Of a stretch of DNA of 64,000 bases, positions 54,701-64,000 are shown piece by piece. Below the pieces are notes generated by a model. The model made no database searches. It was not told the DNA's origin and was given only the letters and a program-made list of their open reading frames with translations. Made by a program: the position numbers and the translations under genes. Position 1 is the stretch's first letter. Each line of letters opens with the position of its first letter. The DNA comes from Lycocorax pyrrhopterus obiensis (lineage: Eukaryota > Chordata > Aves > Passeriformes > Paradisaeidae), in NCBI GenBank assembly GCA_014706295.1, contig JACSVZ010000002.1, positions 22,416,757-22,480,756 of the forward strand, in the 5' to 3' direction.

Positions 54701-57700
54701 CGATAAACAAAACTGTAATGAATATAAAGGAAATTATAGATTTTATCATCTTCTGCAAAGTCTTCCACTGTGCATCTGGGTTTTGCTGGCATACAGATTA
54801 TTGATGGCCCAAACTTATTAAGCTTTCTGGTCGCTTTGTTCAGAGGAGTAAATCAGCACAGCAGAAGGAATTAAAAATAGCACTAAAATAATTTTCTATT
54901 GTTTTACTGAAATGCTTTATGAATTCTTGTATTTTATGGGCAGACAGAACAATTCAAAGGTCTTATTTTCCGAAGATGTCTCATTATTTTACTGCTTATG
55001 AAAACTCCCTTCCTCTGACAACTAGTCAGCAAAGAAAGATTCTGCTGTGTGCTGTGAACTACTGAGGATGACTCCCAAGGAGCAGAAAAAGATAGAAATA
55101 TAAATAAATACCTCACAAGGGTAATGTCTTGATGGCACTTCTGACATTTTTTCATTGTTCCAGATGTCACATGTGAACCAAAATTTCACCCAAGGCACTT
55201 TAAACACTTTTTTAAACCTAACACATACAAATACACTGGAAGTTAAAATTAATAAAACATGGGGCAGCGCTGTGTAAGCAGTTCTGTTTAAAAAGAGGCT
55301 ACTTAATACAAGTTAGATCATAAGCTGATCAAAAATCATATTCTTCTTTGAGTATTTTCTCAAATACATCACACTATTATATCCGAAAAAACTTCATTTT
55401 CTTTCCTCAAGGACATGACTAAGCTTAGACTTTTTATTTAATTTCCAGAAGATATACTGCTTCAGCAGGAATCTTTCTGCTCAGGTGATGAAGACATGAT
55501 GAACAACATACCTGAAAGCAGCTGGCTGAAGCATGGATTCCTGAAACATGGAAATTAAACACTCGAATACAAGGAGGAGCCTGGAAAATAACTCTGCAGG
55601 TCAGAAACAGCACTGAAACCCCATGGCAGTGAAGAGTTTCTCTCACAGAAAAGGCTCCTCACCCGAATAGATACTATGTCTTCCCTTCCATTATTTCAGC
55701 TCTTAAACTTGATTTTATTCAATTTTCCTGATCTGTGTCCATCTCTTCAATCCTTAACTCAGAGCCTTCTGTCCCTTGTTATTTCTGATTCTATTACTCT
55801 ATGACATTTTGCTATATATTTTCATTCTCTTTACGTTTCCACCAAAATAGTATGACACCAGGCACAAGGCCTCTCAAGAATTAAACTATTTGTCTTCTCT
55901 AGAGAGAAGGCTGTAGCAACTGAGCAAGTGACCAGGTACTGCAAAAACAGTGATGTGTATAAGCAAGAAGATCCCTGGCATGGTAATAAAAAGGTATAGG
56001 AACCCACCTCAAGCAGAGGTGTTTCTATACTCAGGAGTCCCATTTCATTTCTTGCACCAGCAGCCAACCCAAGCAGACTGCCCAAATCGGGACTTGTGGT
56101 TTACTCATACCTGGGCACTCGACATGATAGATGAGAGGATAATCTTTCTGCCTTCCGTTTACTCTGATCCTGTCTTCTAGTTTTTTCTCCTGGAAAAAAA
56201 AATCACTGAATGGGGTATGTACCTTAAAATAAAAGGATTAAAAGAGAAAGAGAATTAAAGACCTCATTTCTTGAAAAAGAGCAAAGTAATATTTTTTTCT
56301 TCCTCAGTCTCTTTCTTACCAATGACACTTTGTATGAAAATATGGGTTATCTCTGTTTCCTTATTTAGCTAGCACAGAAGTGTGTTGAGCTGTTCTGTGC
56401 CACCCTGGAATGTGTGGTACCTGTAGGATGGCACCACATAATAGGATTCAAGGTGGCATTTTTCTCTAGGCTCACGGCTAGTGTTTCAGACCACGTGCAC
56501 TTATCACAGAATATTTAAGCTTTATGCACATGTAATGCAGCCTTGAAACTGGTGAGAAATAGTGAGAAAGAAGTGAGAAATGCCTCTTTGAGACACTAAG
56601 AGCATCTGTTCTCTTTGAATTTGGATGGCCAGTTTGACAGCTTTCTACATGTTGGTATGCATGCAGTTTTCCAGTTTCCTAGAAAGTAGCCTATTACAGA
56701 ACAAGATGTCATAAACTGAATCCACAGAATTCTTGCTAAAGATGCAATTTTTGGGATATTGCCCTGATACACAGGCCAGAACTGTGGCTCTTTTGCCTCA
56801 GTGCATAGTGGCAACACAACTCCTACAATTCCTCTGATCATATTAGAGGAAAATAGAAATTTTATCTCCTGATTTTCAAATCAGTTTTTTTCTCTGTTTT
56901 GGACATGTTTAAGAATTGGCATTAAAAACTGCTCTACAGAACTGGACATCTACAGTAGACACTCCTAGATAACAATTCTATGCAAGCACAAAAGCTGTAC
57001 CAAATCATTGGATATGCATTTCAAACTTCTAATTTCTCAGTTATACCTCAGTACTTGTTGTTTACCCAGAAAATGCTGGAAGTGTCTTCTCAGAAGACCT
57101 AATTGTTTAGGAACTAAGTAACAACCTGTGGATTTTCTTAGTTTTATCAAAAAGGTTATACTTGCTACTACTCTCTGCTCGACATACAAACACAGTCTGG
57201 CTTTTCTCTCTCTCTTATTCTCCATGCAGGGAAATGAGTGCATCAGGTGAAGTCATCAGTTTTACTTTCTATCACTTTGTGAGAGCAAAGTCATGTATCT
57301 TTTAGTAAAATAAAAGAGAAGTGTAAGCAGGAGAGAAAGTAGCAGGTAAGCAAAGCATTGCCAATTTTTGAGATGGGATGTATTTCAGTGCAGAACAATA
57401 AACCCACTGCTACTCATCAGTCCAGAGCTACCAGCTGAAAGAGGTGTATTTCCGTTATGTACATTGGAGCAAATACTTCTTTATTTTCAAATATAAATTC
57501 CGTGTCCAAAGTCACAACTTTTTATATTAAAATGTTAAATATTATAAACTGAGGTCATAAATCTCTTAAGTCCATTATTGAACTTTACTCTTAGGAAGCC
57601 AGGGTTAGAGGTTCTCATTGGGCCTTCCTGGCGTGAATCATCCACAATGTTCTGCAGCTTTCTGGATACTGCAAATATAATGCGACAACCAGACACGTTC

Positions 57701-58756
57701 ATATTCTGAAAACAAACATTTTTATCATACGAAAAATGCATAAATCATTCACAGTTTCATATATAAGAATAAACAATCAGTGAGAATATGAGCTGTGTTT
57801 GCTCACAGAGGAGTAATCTTGGGCAAGTCACTGATGCACCTGCAGAGATCCTGAAGCAGCCACCATGCAGGGCATCTCCACGCTGCAGTATAGCCCAAGG
57901 CACAGACACCACCTTGGATCCAGAACTAATCTCTCTGTTCAGTGCATTTACATCAAATATGCTAACAGGAGAGGCACAGCAGGAGGGAAATAAGTGTTTT
58001 AAAATAGTTCTGAAGAAGTCAAGGTGCTTGATTGAACCTTTGTGCCTTAGGTTAGCTGGATCATCTATCAAACTCCTTCGGGCAAGCCCACAATGTTATT
58101 CCTAATAAGGAGTTTAGATATGATCATTTGAGCTTGAAGAGACCAGACAACAGCCTGTCTGTGATGGCAAAGCTTAATTTAACAGAACATGTGAGGGTTG
58201 TGGATAGGTGACATCACAGTTCTCAAATAATTACTCTTCTGTTCACCCCTAGGTCAGCTTGCCTGTCTAAACTTCGATGATCAAATCATAGTTACTTTCC
58301 TTAGTTAATTATTTTTTTAATTATAACTCATTACAAAGTGTATGCATACACTGAACTTGGCTTGCCACTCCATTAATTTGTCAGAGTTTTCCATTTGTTA
58401 TGTACATGAACAGCCGCCTCCTGCAGCAAATTCAAGAACTGAAGCAACACCAAAAAAAATATTTCATAGCCCTAACACACAAAACGAAAACCTGTACTAC
58501 TTCTTAATAAACATTTCTGTAATTGTTGTGCAAACTTATCTAACACAAGAAATACAGTGGCAAACATAATGGGACCAGAATTTCGCTTAGAAAAAAAGTA
58601 TGACTGGGATTCCATAATGTAAAAAGAAAATAATGTATATCCCTGCAAAGTATCCCACCTGCCACTGAGCAATGCCATGGTTTCAGGGCCTGAACACCAT
58701 GAGCCACTGACCCTTGGCACACACCTGAAAGACAGGCAGCCAAGAAGCACAGGTGG
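48703..58756. other. Intergenic sequence, mostly unassigned
   Basis: About 10 kb of unique-looking DNA without a recognisable gene. Minor items are a TCTC dinucleotide run near 49310-49322, a (TGAA)4 tract near 54661, and a minus-strand frame at 51700-52263 that reads as hydrophobic protein with three in-frame stops. The frame may be a degraded copy of a membrane-protein gene, but I could not identify a family. No RNA genes were seen. Confidence 0.55.
51790..52263 (-). pseudogene. Possible decayed membrane-protein reading frame
   Basis: One minus-strand frame runs 92 codons from 52263 to 51985, then continues after a stop with further hydrophobic blocks. One of these (LSVVIILATFVTMDFF) lies near 51890. 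Three stops interrupt the frame. Hydrophobic stretches alternate with short basic loops (HGRRPRYS near 52110), as in a multi-pass membrane protein. I recognise no family. There is no clean poly-A tail and no visible exon boundaries, so this may be chance. It is listed because the frame stays protein-like across the stops. Confidence 0.2.
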
Positions 58757-58998
58757 ATCATAGAATGATAAAATCATAGAATGGTTTGGGTTGGAAGGCA
58801 CCTTAGAGTTCATCCAGTTCCAACCCCCCTGCCATGGGCAGGGACACCTTCCACTAAACCAGGTTGCTCAAAGCTCCATCCAGCTTGGGCTTGAACACTT
58901 TCAGGGGCAGGCCATCCACAACTTCTCTGAGAAATCTGTTCCTGTGTCTCACCACCCTCACAGTCAAGAATTTCTTCCTAATATCTAATCTAAATCTG
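58757..58998 (-). mobile_element. CR1 LINE 3' end, minus strand
   Basis: The + strand begins with ATCATAGAATGAT and ATCATAGAAT, the reverse complement of the CR1 tail. It continues through GGTTTGGGTTGGAAGGCACC, the highly conserved 3' UTR, and ends near TCTAATCTAAATCTG. This well-preserved copy of about 240 bp is 5'-truncated and has no coding part. It is clearly younger than the fragments in the introns. Confidence 0.95.
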
Positions 58999-59746
58999 GC
59001 ACATGCGGGCATTTTGAAATAATTTACTTCTGACATAATTTCTGTGTCTTAGCGAACTGCACAGAGGCTGGGAACTCAGGCACAATTCCATGCAATCCCC
59101 TGCTCCCATCTCTTTTGCCAGCCTCTTCTGGACTTCAAACTGTGTATGGGGGGTCCCTGAGGACCCATTCCCATTGTGTTTTGGGAAGATCATTAAGTGC
59201 CCTGTTTGCATGCAGTTTGATGCAGTGTGTGGATTTTTAATGGCTGTGACAAACACTAGAGGCACGTGATTTTTTAGGGACAGTGGCTGCTCCCACCTCT
59301 AGTTAACTTGACTGAGAGCTGCAAGAGTGGGTAGAAAAATAAGGATCCAGTAAGCCCTTCTGCACTAAATGGCTAGAGACTGGCTGCCTGCAAGGCTGAC
59401 GTTAAATAAATTATACATACAGTCCTTTACCTGGAAATGAACATAAGTGACATGTTTGCTACATGCTGTTGCCTTCTAGATTTGCAAGCTGCTGTTTCTG
59501 AAGTTTTCAGGAAGAACACACTTAATGTATGACTAAACCTCATTCATGCAGTTTTAGATCAGTTCTGTTTCTGTGAAAACTTTTTCTTTCCTACTGCGCT
59601 AATGCTCGGTTCTCTGGGCTACGACAGATTGGGCACTGTCATTTCAGTGCTCACTGACACCCCAGGGCAACAGAGCCAGTTCTCTCACTTCTGCACAACC
59701 AGCCTTTCAACGCCCAGGCCTTGTCTCCAGGACTCTCAAAAGCACA
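58999..59746. other. Intergenic sequence between CR1 and LTR
   Basis: Unique sequence with no recognisable gene, repeat or RNA. The composition is more GC-rich than the introns. Confidence 0.5.
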
Positions 59747-59752
59747 CAGCAT
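59747..59752 (+). repeat. Left target-site duplication of solo LTR
   Basis: CAGCAT sits directly before the TG that opens the LTR. It is repeated exactly at 60382-60387 after the LTR's terminal CA. A 6-bp duplication is typical of class II (ERVK-like) integration. Confidence 0.88.
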
Positions 59753-60381
59753 TGTCGCGGTCTCTGGCTTGGTGATGCCAGATGGTGAGGTGCCACGACC
59801 TTCCTAAAAGCGTCTCCAAGGCGAAGCCACTCGGCAGAACCACCACACACTCACAGACGGCTTACACACACACACACATGGATAGCTCCAGAAAATGGGT
59901 GGACAACAAAGAGGCAGGAAGGGTCTCCGTACGCAGTTCCACAGGAGAGGTTCATTGCAGCCAAACGCCTGAAGGGTTCCAGGGACGACCACAAAGAACA
60001 TGGGAGGGTCCAGGTTTAAACATGGGAGCGGGGTGAGCACCAGAGACCAATGATCTTAGGGCACAGGGGCAGTACACAGGTGGGACTAGGGAATGGGAGC
60101 CAATGGGGAAACTCTGGGAGTGTGGTGAGGGGGCAGGGGCCAATCGGGGGAACCTGGAGTGGAGAACCTTCTAGGGCAGGGACATATAAGGTAACAAGGG
60201 GTGGGGAGGCCAAATGGGCCAACTGGGGAAGCAGAACTGAGGTGCATTAACATAACAGAACAGAGCATCTTTGGGGAAGCCTTTTCTGTCACCCTAACCT
60301 GGGGAGGATTTTTGGTACTAGGGACTGTCCCACCAGTGGACTGTCTTTGTCCCTTGTACCACAGGCCCACCGGCCACCACA
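59753..60381 (+). mobile_element. Solo LTR, ERVK-like, with 6-bp duplication
   Basis: The 629-bp element opens TGTCGCGG and closes CCACCACA. The ends form an imperfect inverted repeat (6 of 8). It is flanked by exact CAGCAT duplications. A short AC dinucleotide run lies at 59866-59879, and a TATATAAG-like box at about 60184 suggests + strand orientation. I see no AATAAA after it, so the polyadenylation signal may be a variant. There is no internal viral gene: this is a solo LTR. The GGTCTCTGGCTTGGTGATGCC opening resembles LTRs I associate with passerine genomes. It is GC-richer than its surroundings. Confidence 0.87.
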
Positions 60382-60387
60382 CAGCAT
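60382..60387 (+). repeat. Right target-site duplication of solo LTR
   Basis: An exact copy of the left flank CAGCAT. The match extends four bases into the LTR end by chance (CACACAGCAT on both sides). Confidence 0.88.
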
Positions 60388-61557
60388 CAGAAGCCAGAAT
60401 TAACCAGATAGTGAGGAGGACATCTGACATCAAGTGGAAATGAAAAAGGAAAATCTAATGACCACGGAGTCAGAAGCTCAGTGATTTAATGGTATTCTCC
60501 AAGTGCCCATCTTGTTACAGGTGGGTAATTGCTGTTAGAAAAACATGGCTAACACTTTATTTTTCCTACAGGAAATAATTACTTTGATTGAAAACACTGG
60601 CTGTCTGACAATGGAATATCTCCTGCAACACCTGCAGACCAGGCATGGACAGCTGCATTTGTCTTGTAGCGCTGCTAATCAGGTTCCTGTAACTGCCAGA
60701 TCTTTGACTGAGGTTGAGGGGACAGGTTGCCCTCGTGCTTTTGAGGTCTTTTTTCCTCTTTACTGATTGGTTTAGTCTCAGTTCCTCCCTTCATAAAAGA
60801 GCCTTTTATGACTCCAAAATACATTATTGGCAGTAACAGCAAATACAGAGAAGAGAAACTGCCAGATAATCAACTGATACAAATTAATGTACTATTGTAG
60901 TCAGCTGAGCTCTTTCAATATATGCAAGATGAAAAAATTAACCCCAAATCTGATCAACTGCTAATTAGCATTTGATATTATATGCAATGATTATGTGAGA
61001 AAGTAACTCCACAAAGGAAATTGCAGACTGGACTAACCTGTCATGTTCAGGTTAACAGTCATCAGCTACCCAGTGTCCATTATCAGCTAAGATAGACATT
61101 TAAACATGATTTTCTGATTAAGTTCACTATATTTTCAAGCATAATAAAAGAACCAATTAAGACTTTTTATAAACTGGGTGGAAATGATGAAAGAAAAAAA
61201 TCAGTTTCTTCTACAAATAATATGTGTTGTGCTGAAGAATTTTATAATATAAAAGAAAATGGGCCAACATCAAGGGCAAAAATAAACTCACCTTAATCAA
61301 CACATTGACAAGCTAAATTTGATGGCAATGGCCTTCACAGATCCTGTCCTCAAAATGAATAGCAAGTTTTCTCTAAAGGCCTTATGGAAATATGGGCTTA
61401 TTTAGTGTACATAATTGTTTTCCTAGAATAAAAATCTCCAGGGAGGATTAGCTTTATCAACTGTAACCACAGCTATATAGTCTTATGTCACTTTCTTCTA
61501 CACATAGGTGGAGTGCTGTTCAAATCCATGTAGTTTGGCCCTATAAATAAGGATGTG
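60388..61557. other. Intergenic sequence between two LTRs
   Basis: About 1.2 kb of unique AT-rich sequence. No gene, RNA or repeat was recognised. Open stretches are under 75 codons. Confidence 0.5.
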
Positions 61558-62121
61558 TGCTGATATTGACTAGGATAGAGTTAATTTTCTTCCCAGTAGC
61601 TGGTATGGGGCTGTCTTTTGGATTTGTGCTAGTAACAGTGGAATATTTTCGTTATTGCTGAGCAGCACTTGTACTGAGTCAAGGCTGTTTCTGCTCTTCA
61701 CCTCACCCCACCAGTAAGTGGGCTGGGAGTGCACAAGAAGATGGGAAGGGACACAGCTGGGACAGCTGACCTCAACTGAACCAGGGGATATTTCAGACCA
61801 TATGGCATCGTGCTCAGCAAAGAAAGCTTTGGGGACGAAGAAGGCAGCAGGATGTTAGGAATCACTGTTACATGTGATGGAGCTGTGCTTACCTGGGGAT
61901 GGCTTAACAACTGCCTGCCAATGTGAAGTGCTGAATGAATTAATTCACTGTTTTGCTTGCATGCATGTGCAGCTTTTGCTTTCCCTAATAATCTGTCTTT
62001 ATCTCAACCCACGAGTTTTCTTACTTTTAGTCTGCCAGTTCTCTCCTCCATCCCAACATGGGGTGAGGGTGAGCAAGCATCTGCATAGGGCTGAGCTACT
62101 GTCTGGGATTAAACCATGAGA
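61558..62121 (+). mobile_element. Solo LTR of a common avian ERV family
   Basis: The segment opens TGCTGATATTGACTAGGATA. It continues through GGGCTGTCTTTTGGATTTGTGC, the TTTTCGTTATTGCTGAGCAG stretch and TCTTTATCTCAACCCACGAG, to a TTAAACCATGAGA end. I recognise this as a widespread LTR of neoavian genomes. The usual polyadenylation region is altered (TAATAATC) and the terminal CA reads GA, so the copy has decayed. No target duplication is clear; ATGTG precedes the left end and recurs nine bases past the right end. No internal retroviral genes flank it. Confidence 0.85.
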
Positions 62122-62600
62122 GCAAGAGAATGTGTAAGGACAGGCAATCTGCACTTTGAGAACTTTATAGAAGTGTTTCTCTTATCATAGACTCAGCAAT
62201 CGGAATGATTTTTATTGTTTTAAAATTCAGTATGGATCAAGGTTAGAAGACAGGCAGTCAAATAATCATTTGTAGGGAACTGAAGAAGAACCTTGAAGAG
62301 TCAGTTAAGATTTGCTGCAGATGACAATAAAGTTATGAATTTATTAAAGTTAAATTGCATTTCTCAGCATCCTAGACATTGCAAAAAGACAGATACGACA
62401 CTTGAAATGTGGTTTAAGTGACACTTTAAATGTGGTTTAACCTGGTGGCAACTACGTTACTGTAGCACAACCAGGAAAGTACATATTTATTATTTGCCTT
62501 GCACTCTACTATTCAGTCTTCTTTCTTACCCAGCTGCCTCCAAAACTTTGAGGTCCTTGTATAGTCAACAGTGAAGAGCAGGTATTTCTTCACTGTGATT
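62122..62600. other. Intergenic spacer before CR1
   Basis: Unique AT-rich sequence. A near-duplicate phrase (TGTGGTTTAA with variants) occurs twice within 62405-62440. No gene was recognised. Confidence 0.45.
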
Positions 62601-64000
62601 TTGACACGGTTGTCATCCACTTTAGAGGACTCCTTTGCCTCATTCTCTTCTGAGATTCCTAAAAAACCTGGATGACAACTTTATGGAACAGGTCCTAAGG
62701 AAGGCAATTGAGAAAGATGCCCTCCTTGGTCTGCTGCTTGTCAACAGAGTGGATCTTGTGAGCAAAGTGGAGATTGGTGGCCGTCTTGGCCACAGTGACC
62801 ATGAAGAAATCGAGTTTAAAATCTCTGTTAACAGGAGGAAAAAAGTGCCAGCAAAACGTCAGCTCTGGATATGAGGAGAGCAGGCTTCAGGCTTCTCACG
62901 CAATTAGGAAGTAAGGTGCTCTGGGAAAACGTTTTTGCAGGTGCTGGGGTCCATCAGTGCTGGTCACTTTTTAAACATCACCTCCTAAGGGCACAGGAGC
63001 AGGCAATTTCCAAAAGTCAGAAGTCAAGCATGAGAGGCAGAAGGCCAGCTTGGCTGAACACGAGTGTTCTCTTGGAAATAAGGCAAAAAGGAAGGTATAT
63101 ACTCAGTGGAAGCAGGGCCTGGTGACATGGCAAAGATACAGAGATACCATGGAGAGGAAATTCAGGCAGTCAAACCTGGAGTTGAAGATGGCCAAAACTG
63201 TGGGGGACAATAAAAACAGTTTTTTTCAAATTACGTTAATGGCAACAGGCAGTGTAAAACTAACAGCAGCTCATTACAGTATGAGGGTGGTCTCCTCACA
63301 ATCAGGGACATGGATATGGCAGAGGTTTAATGTCTTCTTTGCCTATGTCATCAACACCAGATGGACCAAGAAGGTCTCAGTGCCCTGAGCTAGAGAACCA
63401 TGACTGCGGGAATGATCAACTCCCAGTCAGCCTGGGCCTCCAGCTGGATCCCTACAAATCTATGGAGCCTGATGGCCTAAAGCCAACATAGGTTCATGAG
63501 AGGAAAGTCCTGCTTATCAAACCTGATTTCCTTTTATGACAAGGCAATCCACCTAGCTGATCAAGGGAAGCCAGTTGATGCAGTCTTTCTGGATTTCAAC
63601 AAAGTTTTTGATACTAGTGTCCTTCTGCACAAAATGTCCAGCTCATAGCTGGATAAACGCATCATGTGATGGGTGAGCAACTGGCTCATGGGTCAGGTAC
63701 AAAGAGTTTAGTGAATGGGGTGACATCAGGCTGGTGACCTGTCACTACTGGGGTTCCACAGGGCTCCATTCTCCGCCCTGTGCTCTTCAACATCTTCATA
63801 AATTACTTGAATGCAGGACTGGAAGGGATACTAAGCAGGTTCTCAGATGATACAAAACCAGGAGTGGCCGTTGACTCCCTCCATGGCAGGGAGACCTCAA
63901 CAAATCAGAGGGCTGGGCAACCACCAACCACATGAAGTTCAACAAGGCAAAGTGGCAGATCCTGCACCTGGGATGGGGCAGCCCTGGATGTACAGACTGG
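62601..64000 (+). mobile_element. Decayed CR1 LINE ORF2, runs off right edge
   Basis: The + strand carries CR1 ORF2 in order but across several frames. The end of the endonuclease (LGLLLVNRVDLVSKVEIGG near 62730-62790, then LGHSDHEEIEFKI) comes first. RRPAWLN, the linker, follows near 63033. Then come polymerase motifs: AVFLDFNKVFDT near 63570-63615, a GVPQGS motif near 63750, and FSDDTK near 63839, where the usual sequence is FADD. Frameshifts (near 62870 and 63060) and stops (for example near 63645) make it non-functional. The start is 5'-truncated within the endonuclease. The 3' end lies beyond the window. Confidence 0.92.

Noticed and set aside
59804..60443. Several overlapping open stretches of 60-115 codons on both strands
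   Set aside because: They lie within the GC-rich solo LTR and reflect its low stop-codon content, not genes.

Overview
This window is vertebrate nuclear DNA, almost certainly from a bird. The evidence is a set of CR1 LINE fragments, some ending in the avian ATTCTRTG-type 3' tail, and LTR families I recognise from neoavian and probably passerine genomes. It carries the 3' portion of one protein-coding gene on the + strand. I recognise it as ZNF804B, a single-C2H2-finger nuclear protein gene, from remembered paralogue and orthologue sequence; no database was searched.

Layout. Positions 1-13263 are the distal part of intron 1; the short first coding exon lies upstream and is not in the window. 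Exon 2 (13264-13407) encodes the zinc finger. Intron 2 (13408-35333, about 21.9 kb) is AT-rich and repeat-poor. Exon 3 (35334-35464) encodes a basic, probably helical segment. Intron 3 (35465-38022) begins with GC instead of GT. Exon 4 (38023-41713) is one uninterrupted frame holding about 90% of the protein. A likely 3' UTR of about 3.7 kb follows, ending near an AATAAA at 45410.

The visible coding exons give 1321 residues. Adding an expected first exon of about 37 residues gives about 1358, close to the roughly 1350 known for ZNF804B. The gene looks intact.

Repeats. The gene region (1-45.4 kb) holds only a few old CR1 pieces (near 1.3, 6.1, 24.6 and 30.9 kb), a 20-unit TTCC microsatellite and an AAACC-type tract. 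Downstream of the gene, from 47.8 kb on, mobile elements are much denser. There is a solo LTR nested inside a CR1 copy (47.8-48.7 kb), another CR1 3' end (58.8 kb), a solo LTR with a clean 6-bp target duplication (59.75-60.38 kb), a third LTR (61.56-62.12 kb), and a decayed CR1 ORF2 that runs off the right edge.

I found no tRNA, rRNA, CRISPR array or second protein-coding gene, and nothing that looks like a new biological system. The most useful observations are the GC-AG intron, the long 3' UTR, the LTR insertions with readable boundaries, and a few AT-rich candidate conserved blocks.
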